Shown here in pieces: positions 14,396 through 21,713 of a DNA stretch of 24,067 nt. Where the stretch lies: positions 1 through 24,067 of the forward strand of contig JAISKY010000087.1 in assembly GCA_031260745.1 (NCBI GenBank). The letters run 5' to 3'. The DNA is from Oscillospiraceae bacterium. Lineage in GTDB: Bacteria; Bacillota; Clostridia; Oscillospirales; Oscillospiraceae. Both the position numbers and the translations under genes were made by a program. The notes under the pieces are model-generated. The model saw only the letters and a program-made list of their open reading frames with translations, was not told the origin of the DNA and searched no databases. The first letter of the stretch is position 1. The number at the start of each line of letters is the position of its first letter.

Positions 14396-15901
14396 ATGGA
14401 CGCAAAAATTTTACTGGATAAAAGCCGCAATGTCGGCGCGGTGGATTCAAGGCTGTACGGTTCATTTATAGAACATTTGGGCAGAGCGATTTACGGCGGG
14501 ATTTACGAGCCTACTCACGCGACCGCGGACGGCGACGGTTTCCGTACCGACGTAATTGAACTGGTCAGAGAATTAAACGTGCCGTTGGTGCGTTATCCGG
14601 GCGGGAACTTCGTGTCGGGATTCCGCTGGGAGGACAGCGTAGGCCCGGTTGAAAAGCGTCCGACTCGGCTTGACCTCGCGTGGCGAACCTCCGAGCCTAA
14701 CACAATCGGAATCGGGGAGTTTGCGAAGTGGTGCGAAAAAGCGAATACCGCTCCGATGATGGCGGTGAATCTGGGAACTCGCGGCATTGAATCCGCTATG
14801 GATTTATTGGAATACTGCAATCAGCCGAACGGCTCTTATTTGAGCGACTTGCGAGTATCGCGCGGCGCGAAAGCTCCGTTTGATATTCGCGTGTGGTGCT
14901 TAGGCAACGAGATGGACGGACCGTGGCAAGTCGGACATAAGACGGCGACGGAGTACGGACGGCTCGCGGCTGAAACCGCTAAGGCTATGAAACTGTTCGA
15001 CCCGACGTTGGAGCTTGTCAGTTGCGGCAGTTCAAGCCCCGGTATGCCGACGTTCCCGGATTGGGAGGGTGAAACTCTGACTCACACCTACGACTACGTT
15101 GACTACATATCACTGCACCAGTATTTCAGCAAGAAGCCGGAGGACGGCGGCGATTTTCTAGCGTCAACCGTGGAACTTGATAGGTTCATAACGACAGTCG
15201 CGGGAATTTGCGACGAAATAAAAGCTAAAAAGCAAAGCGATAAAACCATAAACATCAGCTTCGACGAGTGGAACGTATGGTATCACTCCAACGCCGGAGA
15301 CGACGCGGCGATGGCAGAGCGTCCGTGGAGATTCGCGCCGCCGCTGTTGGAGGACGTCTACACTATGGAGGACGCGCTTGTCGCGGGGCTTGCGATAATG
15401 ACGCTAATCCGGCATTGCGACCGCGTGAAAATCGCTTGTTTAGCTCAACTTGTGAACGTAATCGCTCCGATTATGACCGCGACCGGCGGAGGTATATGCC
15501 GCCAAAGCATATTCTACCCGTTTCTGCACGCGTCAAAGTTCGGGCGCGGCTACTCGCTGCTGCCGACGGTCGAGTGCCAAAAGCTCAACACGAAATCATA
15601 CTCCGATGTTCCGTCAATCGAAAGCGCGGCGGTAGTAAACGACGAACAGGGCGAACTTACCGTTTTCATTGTAAATCGTGATATTACCAACAAGCAAAAC
15701 CTAACGCTGGAGCTTGGCGACTTGGTAGGTTACTCCGGGTGTACCCACATCAAAATGTCGCACAGCGACCTTAACGCCGTTAACACCGTGGCGTTACCCG
15801 ATACCGTCAAACCCGGTCAAACAACGCTTCCGCTGTCAGGCGGCTCAATCAGCGTAACGCTGGATGCCGCGTCGTGGAATGTCCTGCGATTCGGACGTTG
15901 A
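14396..15901 (+). CDS. abfA: Intracellular alpha-L-arabinofuranosidase, GH51
   Basis: This glycosidase removes terminal alpha-L-arabinofuranosyl units with retention of configuration. The product has 501 residues, the usual size, with a TIM-barrel (to about 380) and a C-terminal beta domain. The acid/base Glu is at 172 (WCLGNEMDGPWQ) and the nucleophile Glu at 291 (ISFDEWNVWY), matching the positions known for the Geobacillus enzyme within a few residues. There is no signal peptide, so it works on arabino-oligosaccharides that have been imported. TGAGGTG precedes the ATG. As the last gene of the operon it supplies free arabinose to AraA. Confidence 0.95.
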   Translation: MDAKILLDKSRNVGAVDSRLYGSFIEHLGRAIYGGIYEPTHATADGDGFRTDVIELVRELNVPLVRYPGGNFVSGFRWEDSVGPVEKRPTRLDLAWRTSEPNTIGIGEFAKWCEKANTAPMMAVNLGTRGIESAMDLLEYCNQPNGSYLSDLRVSRGAKAPFDIRVWCLGNEMDGPWQVGHKTATEYGRLAAETAKAMKLFDPTLELVSCGSSSPGMPTFPDWEGETLTHTYDYVDYISLHQYFSKKPEDGGDFLASTVELDRFITTVAGICDEIKAKKQSDKTINISFDEWNVWYHSNAGDDAAMAERPWRFAPPLLEDVYTMEDALVAGLAIMTLIRHCDRVKIACLAQLVNVIAPIMTATGGGICRQSIFYPFLHASKFGRGYSLLPTVECQKLNTKSYSDVPSIESAAVVNDEQGELTVFIVNRDITNKQNLTLELGDLVGYSGCTHIKMSHSDLNAVNTVALPDTVKPGQTTLPLSGGSISVTLDAASWNVLRFGR

Positions 15902-15909
15902 TAATTAAG

Positions 15910-15941
15910 CGGAGAGCCTGTAGTTCGCAACAGGCTCTCCG
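15910..15941 (+). terminator. Terminator of the ara operon
   Basis: CGGAGAGCCTGT (15910-15921) and ACAGGCTCTCCG (15930-15941) form a 12-bp stem with an 8-base loop, followed by TTATTTTGTTTG. It starts 9 bases after the abfA stop and can also stop the convergent gene at 15969-16331. Confidence 0.9.
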
Positions 15942-15968
15942 TTATTTTGTTTGTTTTCGGACATTCGG

Positions 15969-16331
15969 CTAATAGTCGATATTAACCATCAACTTGCCGC
16001 AGCACATCGGGATTGTATCGCCCTTTTTAAGGTCAACCGTCTTGTTACAGATACTGCAATACACGGTACAGTCCTCGTCAACGACGGTCGGGTTGTACTC
16101 GATTGACTTTGCGAACTCAAGGATTTTCGGGTCGTTACTGCGCTCCAGTCCCTCTATGTAGAACATCGCGCCGGTTTCGCCCAATACGGGTACGTACTCG
16201 CCGATAGGACATAGTTTCAGCGTCGGACCGTTGCAGTCAATCAGCAATCTCCAGAGGTGTTCAAGCGAGTTAGTTTCCTCTTGATTTTCGGGGCTGAACG
16301 TCACTACCGATTTTTCGATTTTCAGTTTCAT
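15969..16331 (-). CDS. Small protein with desulforedoxin-like metal site
   Basis: The product has 120 residues and no signal peptide. Its C-terminal end (about 88-115) reads as a metal-binding knuckle: YCSICNK gives Cys 92 and 95, and PMCCGKLM gives Cys 110 and 111. C-x2-C-x14-C-C followed by GKxM closely resembles the iron-binding domain of desulforedoxin and the N-terminus of desulfoferrodoxin (superoxide reductase). The N-terminal 80 residues, with DCNGPTLKLCPIGEY, are not recognised, and the superoxide reductase catalytic domain is missing. It may bind iron or zinc. AAAGGAG precedes the ATG and a strong promoter lies just upstream, so it is a single-gene unit. It converges on the ara operon. 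Confidence 0.7.
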   Translation of the reverse strand: MKLKIEKSVVTFSPENQEETNSLEHLWRLLIDCNGPTLKLCPIGEYVPVLGETGAMFYIEGLERSNDPKILEFAKSIEYNPTVVDEDCTVYCSICNKTVDLKKGDTIPMCCGKLMVNIDY

Positions 16332-16367
16332 TTTTATTCTCCTTTAATAATAATCATTACTGATTAC

Positions 16368-16396
16368 AGTATAACCTATTTATGCCTGATTGTCAA
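16368..16396 (-). promoter_or_regulatory. Sigma-A promoter of the small CxxC...CC protein
   Basis: On the minus strand, TTGACA (16396-16391), 17-bp spacer, TATACT (16373-16368). The transcript start is about 30 bases before the ATG at 16331. Confidence 0.8.
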
Positions 16397-16400
16397 GTAA

Positions 16401-16421
16401 AACTTCAAAAAATATGAAGTT
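16401..16421 (-). terminator. Short hairpin after the receiver-kinase-MoaF operon
   Basis: AACTTCA and TGAAGTT (7-bp stem, 7-base loop) begin 2 bases after the stop of the MoaF-like gene, followed on the minus strand by TTAC. It is weak and AT-rich, and lies directly before the -35 box of the next gene, so some read-through into that gene is likely. Confidence 0.45.
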
Positions 16422-16422
16422 A

Positions 16423-17157
16423 TTACGCCGCGGTCAACTGAACGACGGTTGGAATCGCAGGAGGTTCTATCGTATCGGAGAACGCTCCGATTGCGCCCTG
16501 AGCTACCGGGGTTTTTGCGGATTGGTATACTACGCTTCGCCCGACGCTCGTCATATTGGCAAGATTGTAGAGCATACAAATCGACTCGTGAGCGTCCTGA
16601 TTTATCACCCAATACAGAGTATCGGTAATTTTAACAGCCTGATACGGCTGACCCGCGCCGTTAAATTCAGGGTAGTTGCATATATGCGTACACTCGGTTT
16701 CGGTGTAGCTTTCGACGTGCCAGTAGGTTTCGCAGAATATCCATAAAAATCTGTTGTCCGCTAGCTCGGTCGTAAACGCGTGGAGTTCAGTCGGCGCGGA
16801 TTCGCCGTCAACCGCGATTGTTCCAAAATCTACCGCGCTTTTATATGGCTTTTCGACTTCGTCAAACGCGGTTTCGTCAAGCGTGACAAGTTTTGTTTCA
16901 ATGTCGGCGATTAGCGTTACGCACCGATTGCTCGGCAGTCCAAAGCAAATCAGATACACGCGGTTCGTTGCCTTTAAGCACCAGTACGGTAGGCGTTCGC
17001 CGTTCCAGATAAGCTCCGTATCGCTGACAAATTCGGCGGACGCTTCATAGAGTTCAAACTTTAGCTTCAGCGTTTTACCAGCCAACTCGTAGCAGTACGG
17101 CGGCGTGAATTGCTGTCCCCATTGTCCGTAGTCGATTTTGCTTTTCAGATTGTTCAT
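16423..17157 (-). CDS. MoaF-like (lipocalin-type) protein, paralogue 1
   Basis: The product has 244 residues, with no signal peptide or membrane helix. CYELAGKTLKLKFE near the N-terminus, ELIWNG and then LPYWCLKATNRVYLICF follow the strand pattern of MoaF-type calycin barrels, which may bind small aromatic or other hydrophobic ligands; no activity is established for this group. It resembles the protein at 20578-21546: ELAGKxxxLK at the start, xxVKIxxxxY in the second half, and N-x2-M-x2-x-GR near the end. Its ATG overlaps the stop of the histidine kinase gene (ATGA), and AAGGAGA precedes it, so its translation is coupled to the kinase. That coupling suggests it works with the phosphorelay, perhaps as a ligand sensor. 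Confidence 0.6.
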   Translation of the reverse strand: MNNLKSKIDYGQWGQQFTPPYCYELAGKTLKLKFELYEASAEFVSDTELIWNGERLPYWCLKATNRVYLICFGLPSNRCVTLIADIETKLVTLDETAFDEVEKPYKSAVDFGTIAVDGESAPTELHAFTTELADNRFLWIFCETYWHVESYTETECTHICNYPEFNGAGQPYQAVKITDTLYWVINQDAHESICMLYNLANMTSVGRSVVYQSAKTPVAQGAIGAFSDTIEPPAIPTVVQLTAA

Positions 17158-19859
17158 CGTATATCTCCTTGTTGTTTAATGATTGAGAGTTCATCAAGCA
17201 GAGTTTCACACCGGACGATGATTTCATCATAGTCGAACGACTCCGCCAATTCACTTAATTCCGCCAGTTGAACGTCTGTATCCTCCCGGAAAGTTACGCG
17301 CCGCAATTCCTCCGTAATCGCGTCTATACTGTCCGTGTAGCAAGCCTGACACGCCTTTATCAACGCATTTAGCTTTTCAACAAGCGATTTTTCGTCGATT
17401 TCTTTTTTCGAGGTTTTACCGCTGAAATCGGGTTCGTCCATTACGGAGGTGTGCAGCAATTTAGCGCGAAATTTCTGCATCTCCAAGCAGAAATTGTTCG
17501 TTACGCTCCGGCATTTTGCCGTATCGCCGTTCGCGGAAGCGGTTTCAAGGCTCAACGCCCACTCGGACAAAAATTGATTCCCGATATTCGCGAACGTGCT
17601 TTTTAGCGAGTGCAAACGTATAGTGTAATCTTTCCAATTTCCGGTCTGCATAAAGGATTTAACGGCGCTGATGTCCTCGTCCAGTCCTTTGCAAAATTGA
17701 CGCAGGACACCGGTATAAACGTCCTTACCGCCCGTATTGGTAAGACCCGTTGACACGCTTAAATCTTCAATTGTAACCAGGTCGGAAAGCAAACTATCCA
17801 GCCACGCCTCGTACTTAGCGTCCGGAGTATCGTTAACCTCCTCGGCGTCGGGCAGAAGTTTCTCCGACGGCAGCCACTTAACCAGAACTCTGTTCAATTC
17901 AATGGGGTCAATTGGTTTCGCCAGAAAATCATTCATACCGGCTCCGAGGAAAAATTCCGCCATACCCGCGATTGCGTTAGCGGACAGCATAACGATTGGT
18001 AGTTTTTTTTCACCGTCTATGGCGCGGATTGCGTTCGTAGTCTCAATACCGTCCATACCCGGCATCATGTGGTCCATAAACAGTAGGTCGTACTGATTAG
18101 CTTTCACCTTTTCAATCGCGTCCGCTCCGCTGTCCGCGGTTTCCGCGTTTATACCGTGTTTTAGCAAAAAGCCCAAAGCTACGCTTAGGTTGACGGAGTT
18201 ATCATCTACCACCAACACCTTGGCGTCGGAGAACATCGCGGTGCGTTTCATATTATCAGACTGAGCTACTCTCGCGGCGTCGCCCTCAACCAACGGCAGT
18301 AAAATGGTAAACGCCGACCCCTTGCCGTATTCGCTTTCCAACGCAATCTCGCCGCCCATCATATCCACAAGTTGTTTCGTTATGGAAAGCCCTAATCCAG
18401 TGCCGACGATAGCGCTGTTTTTCTCCTTGTCAACCTGCTCAAACGCTCCGAACAGTTTAGGGAAGTCCTCTTTCCTGATACCGATTCCCGTGTCCCTGAC
18501 ACAAACGGAGAGGTAAGTTTGACCGCTCTTTTCCGCCATAGAGATAATAAAATCTACATAACCGTCCTGAGTATATTTTACGGCGTTATTCAGTACATTT
18601 GTGATAACCTGGCGTACGCGTACAGGGTCGCCGTACAACGCTCTGGGGAGATTGTCGGTGATACTATGCCGAAACGCCAAAGATTTTTCCGTCATAGTAA
18701 GACGAGTGGTAGCGCAAACGTTTTCATAAAGCGCGAATATATCGTAGTCCGTGGGAATCAAATCCATTTTCCCGGCTTCAATTTTTGAGAAGTCCAAAAT
18801 GTCGTTTATGATGTGCAGTAGCGATTGCGACATCGTCCTAATATCGTAGAAATACCGCTGTTGAACCTCGTCAAGGTTATCGGTACGCATAAGCTCGCTC
18901 ATACCGATAATCGCGTTCATCGGGGTGCGGATTTCGTGACTCATAGACGCAAGAAAACGGCTTTTAGCTTCGGAGGCGGCTAACGCGCTTCTGGTTTCTA
19001 TCTCCAAATCTCTGGCGTGATTATCCGCTTCGCGGATTTTACGCTCGGTTTCTTTAGCTTCGCGCAAATCTCTGGCGTATGCCGCAAGTCCGTAACCGTC
19101 TTTCCACGGGACACGCACAAGCGTGACCTCAACCGGTAATTCCTCGCCGGTAAGCGTCAGGTGCAGCCATTCAAAACGCTCATAACCTGTTTTCAACGCG
19201 TTTTGCTCGTGAGCCTCCGAACTGTCATCGCTTAGTAAACCGTCCGGCTGATATTCCGGCGACAAATCGGCTATACGCGCCGCGTACTCCGACTTGTCCG
19301 CAAACCCGAACATTCTGACGGTTTCCTGATTGCAATCGACCATTATACCGTCGCTGTCTAAAAGCGAGCATGCAAGCGGCGTAGCGTCCAGCATTAGGAG
19401 CGTTCGACCCTCCTCCTCGGCGTTACGCAATTCGGTAGCGTCGTGGTACATAGCTAAAACGCCGTCAAGACTACCGTCCTCGTCAAGCATCGGAACTGTC
19501 TGCACCTGATACAGACGCGGACTGCCGTGAGCCGGAAATTTGATTTGAATACGCGTGGAAATGGGCAGGAGGCTCTCCCTGATGTGTTGGAACCTGGCTT
19601 CGCCTTGCTCGGCGAAGTCCTCGTCGCCCAGTATTCGGTACAGCTCGCGAAGCGGGTGTCCGCTGATTAAAGAGAAATCCTCTATGCCGGCAAGTTTCAA
19701 CAGCACAGAGGAACAAAACGCGACGCTTCCGTCCCGGTCTAACATCAGAATAACATCGGGGCAGTTTTCCAACAACAGATTCAAATACTTTTTATGCCGC
19801 ATAAGCGAATTAATGTTCGCTTCGTCATAAGCGTACGAGCCGTCAAACGATTGCGTCAT
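17154..19859 (-). CDS. Soluble hybrid histidine kinase (PAS-PAS-HisKA-HATPase-REC-HPt)
   Basis: The product has 901 residues from the ATG at 19859, which has GGGGGAG at 8 bases; the frame is open 41 codons further up, but that part overlaps the receiver gene and lacks such a site. Order: PAS (about 20-145), second PAS (about 150-265), coiled coil (265-300), HisKA with phospho-His 308 (SRFLASMSHEIRTPMN), HATPase with NVLNNAVKYT, DTGIGI and GTGLGLSI, receiver with Asp 596 (LLFMDHMMPGMDG), and an HPt domain with His 750 (LHSLKSTFANIG). A further 60-residue helical tail follows. No membrane helix is present, so the signal should be cytoplasmic and sensed by the PAS domains. The full phosphorelay His-Asp-His is in one chain; the single receiver gene just upstream is the likely final acceptor. 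Confidence 0.93.
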   Translation of the reverse strand: MTQSFDGSYAYDEANINSLMRHKKYLNLLLENCPDVILMLDRDGSVAFCSSVLLKLAGIEDFSLISGHPLRELYRILGDEDFAEQGEARFQHIRESLLPISTRIQIKFPAHGSPRLYQVQTVPMLDEDGSLDGVLAMYHDATELRNAEEEGRTLLMLDATPLACSLLDSDGIMVDCNQETVRMFGFADKSEYAARIADLSPEYQPDGLLSDDSSEAHEQNALKTGYERFEWLHLTLTGEELPVEVTLVRVPWKDGYGLAAYARDLREAKETERKIREADNHARDLEIETRSALAASEAKSRFLASMSHEIRTPMNAIIGMSELMRTDNLDEVQQRYFYDIRTMSQSLLHIINDILDFSKIEAGKMDLIPTDYDIFALYENVCATTRLTMTEKSLAFRHSITDNLPRALYGDPVRVRQVITNVLNNAVKYTQDGYVDFIISMAEKSGQTYLSVCVRDTGIGIRKEDFPKLFGAFEQVDKEKNSAIVGTGLGLSITKQLVDMMGGEIALESEYGKGSAFTILLPLVEGDAARVAQSDNMKRTAMFSDAKVLVVDDNSVNLSVALGFLLKHGINAETADSGADAIEKVKANQYDLLFMDHMMPGMDGIETTNAIRAIDGEKKLPIVMLSANAIAGMAEFFLGAGMNDFLAKPIDPIELNRVLVKWLPSEKLLPDAEEVNDTPDAKYEAWLDSLLSDLVTIEDLSVSTGLTNTGGKDVYTGVLRQFCKGLDEDISAVKSFMQTGNWKDYTIRLHSLKSTFANIGNQFLSEWALSLETASANGDTAKCRSVTNNFCLEMQKFRAKLLHTSVMDEPDFSGKTSKKEIDEKSLVEKLNALIKACQACYTDSIDAITEELRRVTFREDTDVQLAELSELAESFDYDEIIVRCETLLDELSIIKQQGDIR

Positions 19860-19860
19860 A

Positions 19861-20262
19861 TCACATACTCCCCCGCGCCGCCGAAGCTTCGGTCTCAAGC
19901 GCTTTATGTACCTTATCCCTAAGCAAGTCAGGCGTATAAGGCTTCGCGAGATAATCTTTCGCGCCGCGTTTAGCGGCTTCAACGACGAAATCCGACGTAG
20001 CGTGGGAGGTCACGAAAATAACGGGAATATCTTTCAGGTTCGGCTTCTTTTTCAATAGGTCAATGATGTCAAACCCTGAAATTCCGGGCATCTCAATGTC
20101 CAGCAAAATCAGGTCAACCGTCGTGTTTTCCAAAGTTGACATTGCCATCCCTCCGGATTTGGCGAGATGTAAGGAAAACTCCCCGCTAAGCGCGCCGTGG
20201 ATAATTTTCAAACTTGCCGGAGTGTCGTCCACCGCCAGTATTGATTTTTTCAAACTCTCCAT
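19861..20262 (-). CDS. Stand-alone response regulator receiver domain
   Basis: The product has 133 residues and consists only of a receiver (CheY-like) domain. The acidic pair is at Asp 12 and 13 (LAVDDTP), the phospho-acceptor Asp at 55 (LILLDIEMPGISGFD), the switch Ser/Thr in IFVTSHAT, and the conserved Lys in YLAKPY (about 107). There is no output domain, so it must act through protein contacts or pass phosphate on. AGGAGG precedes the ATG at 20262. Its TGA is one base away from the kinase ATG, and it is the first gene of the receiver-kinase-MoaF unit. Confidence 0.92.
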   Translation of the reverse strand: MESLKKSILAVDDTPASLKIIHGALSGEFSLHLAKSGGMAMSTLENTTVDLILLDIEMPGISGFDIIDLLKKKPNLKDIPVIFVTSHATSDFVVEAAKRGAKDYLAKPYTPDLLRDKVHKALETEASAARGSM

Positions 20263-20356
20263 ATCTATGCCCGTCCTCCTATGTGTTTATTCCGTAAATT
20301 TACAGAGCGATTTGCTCTAACGCGGCACATAACAGCGCAACTAGAATTTTTTAATT

Positions 20357-20385
20357 ATTATACCAAAATTCGCTGTACTTGTCAA
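20357..20385 (-). promoter_or_regulatory. Sigma-A promoter of the receiver-kinase-MoaF operon
   Basis: On the minus strand, TTGACA (20385-20380), 17-bp spacer, TATAAT (20362-20357): full consensus. The leader is about 88 bases, longer than elsewhere in the window, and contains a small AGAGC-N5-GCTCT hairpin. Confidence 0.85.
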
Positions 20386-20410
20386 GACATAATTTTACAC
20401 TTGCCGCGGC

Positions 20411-20421
20411 GCGATAATCGC
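20411..20421. promoter_or_regulatory. Palindrome between divergent promoters, candidate regulator site
   Basis: GCGAT-A-ATCGC is a perfect 11-bp palindrome in the 315-base gap between the receiver gene and the second MoaF-like gene. A second inverted repeat, AATTTC-GCT-GAAATT, lies at 20479-20493. Apart from these and the two promoters I see nothing else in this gap. Confidence 0.3.
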
Positions 20422-20514
20422 AAGGTTCGGTAAGGCGGAAAACGCGGTTCAGGTATATTCACCAACGGACGGGTAAGTAATTTCGCTGAAATTTAATTTT
20501 TTTACAAAATGTGC

Positions 20515-20543
20515 TTGACATTCGGCTCAAAATATTATATATT
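20515..20543 (+). promoter_or_regulatory. Sigma-A promoter of the second MoaF-like gene
   Basis: TTGACA (20515-20520), 17-bp spacer, TATATT (20538-20543). TAAGGAG precedes the ATG at 20578. Confidence 0.8.
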
Positions 20544-20577
20544 ATAACCAAATAATATTTTATAAGGAGAACTAAGA

Positions 20578-21546
20578 ATGGCGAATCTAGCTAAGGAATA
20601 CGCGCCGAAAGCGGGCGCGTTATCAATCGGACAGTATTGTCCTCCGTTGAGCTTTGAGCTTGCGGGCAAAAAGTTCGACCTGAAAATGGACTACGGCGAA
20701 AACGGCGGCGATTACACTCTGAATTTCCTCGACGAGAAAAAGGTGGAGTGGTCAATCAAGGGCGGCGCGCCCAAAGTTGACGAGTACAAATGCCTTAAAG
20801 GCGACGATTACACTTACCTTGTAAGTTGGTGCGTGAAAGACCCCGCAGACCCCGACGCGCCTTCCAAAGAGAACCACACGTGGGTTATCGACAAGGAGCA
20901 AGGGCTTGTTACGTTCCTACGTTGCGCTAAAGGCGAAAACCAATACTGGCCGTACCTGATTGAAAGTCACTTCACATTCGGAGCAATCCGCGAAGCCGGC
21001 AAAACAATTGGCACGAAGCGCCACGGTTTCAGCGATGATGTAATCGGTACTTGCGTTCAGTGGACGTACGGTTGCGAGCTTTCCACCGTTCACGTGTACT
21101 ACAACACAAACTGGTATCGCATTACATATCCTCGCGACGCGGTTAAGTCGGACCAGGGCGCGGCTCAGAACGACCAACTGAACAGTTTGCTGAAAGACCT
21201 TCCGGGTTCGGACGAGCCTTCGTACTATATCAAGATTAAAGAAGGTATGTACCTTATCAGCTTGACGGAGCAAAATATGGAACGCTATGTCGGTGATAAA
21301 GTCGGATTCCGTTCCGATACTCTGTGTTTCCTGGACAACTATAACAGAATGTACGACATCGGACGCGGCTACGGCACAAGTACGTTCAGCCCCGGAGCTA
21401 TACAGACGGACGGCAAGGCTCCGGACGAAGCTACGCTCGCGACTTCGCCGAAAGAAGGCGAAATCTTCGTAATGATTGGCGCTTACGGTAAACCGGGAGA
21501 TGTAGACGACCATTTTTTTACGGACCCGAATCCGTACCTGGTATAA
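20578..21546 (+). CDS. MoaF-like (lipocalin-type) protein, paralogue 2, apparently frameshifted at the 3' end
   Basis: As read, the product has 322 residues with no signal peptide. LSFELAGKKFDLKMDYG (about 24-40), VEWSIKG, DDYTYLVSW and HTWVIDKEQGLVTF form a first MoaF-like barrel; a second part runs from VHVYYNTNWYRITYP to DNYNRMYDIGRG. It is paralogous to the coupled protein at 16423-17157 but longer and transcribed divergently from that operon, from a near-consensus promoter. The frame ends soon after a run of seven T at 21513-21519. One more T would let it continue for 28 sensible codons to a TAA at 21603-21605, just before the terminator. The present end is therefore probably a one-base frameshift or a sequencing error. 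Ligand and function are unknown. Confidence 0.65.
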   Translation: MANLAKEYAPKAGALSIGQYCPPLSFELAGKKFDLKMDYGENGGDYTLNFLDEKKVEWSIKGGAPKVDEYKCLKGDDYTYLVSWCVKDPADPDAPSKENHTWVIDKEQGLVTFLRCAKGENQYWPYLIESHFTFGAIREAGKTIGTKRHGFSDDVIGTCVQWTYGCELSTVHVYYNTNWYRITYPRDAVKSDQGAAQNDQLNSLLKDLPGSDEPSYYIKIKEGMYLISLTEQNMERYVGDKVGFRSDTLCFLDNYNRMYDIGRGYGTSTFSPGAIQTDGKAPDEATLATSPKEGEIFVMIGAYGKPGDVDDHFFTDPNPYLV

Positions 21547-21605
21547 CGGAGAAGGACGGAGCGGTTATTCGCAACCACGTGTTTACGCCCAAAGAGGTAA
21601 AATAA
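21513..21605 (+). other. Frameshift point (T7 run) and displaced 3' coding tail of the second MoaF-like gene
   Basis: After the seven T residues, the alternative frame beginning at 21519 reads YGPESVPGITEKDGAV and then IRNHVFTPKEVK before TAA. It has no stop for 28 codons, uses the same codons as neighbouring genes, and ends 5 bases before the terminator stem. The frame now used ends in TDPNPYLV. Confidence 0.6.
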
Positions 21606-21610
21606 TATTT

Positions 21611-21645
21611 AGCTGGAGGGACGAATTTAATTCGCCCCTCCAGCT
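21611..21645 (+). terminator. First terminator hairpin after the second MoaF-like gene
   Basis: AGCTGGAGGG (21611-21620) pairs with CCCTCCAGCT (21636-21645); inside, CGAA and TTCG extend the stem across one mismatch. TTATC follows. It starts 5 bases after the stop of the restored reading frame. Confidence 0.65.
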
Positions 21646-21657
21646 TTATCAGGCAAT

Positions 21658-21696
21658 AAAAAAGCTAAGGCACATTTTACGTGCCTTAGCTTTTTT
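21658..21696. terminator. Strong bidirectional terminator
   Basis: AAAAAAGCTAAGGCAC (21658-21673) and GTGCCTTAGCTTTTTT (21681-21696) form a perfect 16-bp stem with a 7-base loop, giving a T6 tract on both strands. It lies between the convergent MoaF-like gene and the second binding-lipoprotein gene. Confidence 0.95.
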
Positions 21697-21713
21697 GTTT
21701 TGCTTATTGTCGG

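Noticed and set aside
20424..20450. GGTTC repeated at 20424 and 20446
   Set aside because: Five-base repeats are expected by chance in a gap of this size and no further copies follow.
20917..21513. Minus-strand frame of 198 codons
   Set aside because: Antisense to the second MoaF-like gene, no recognisable domain.
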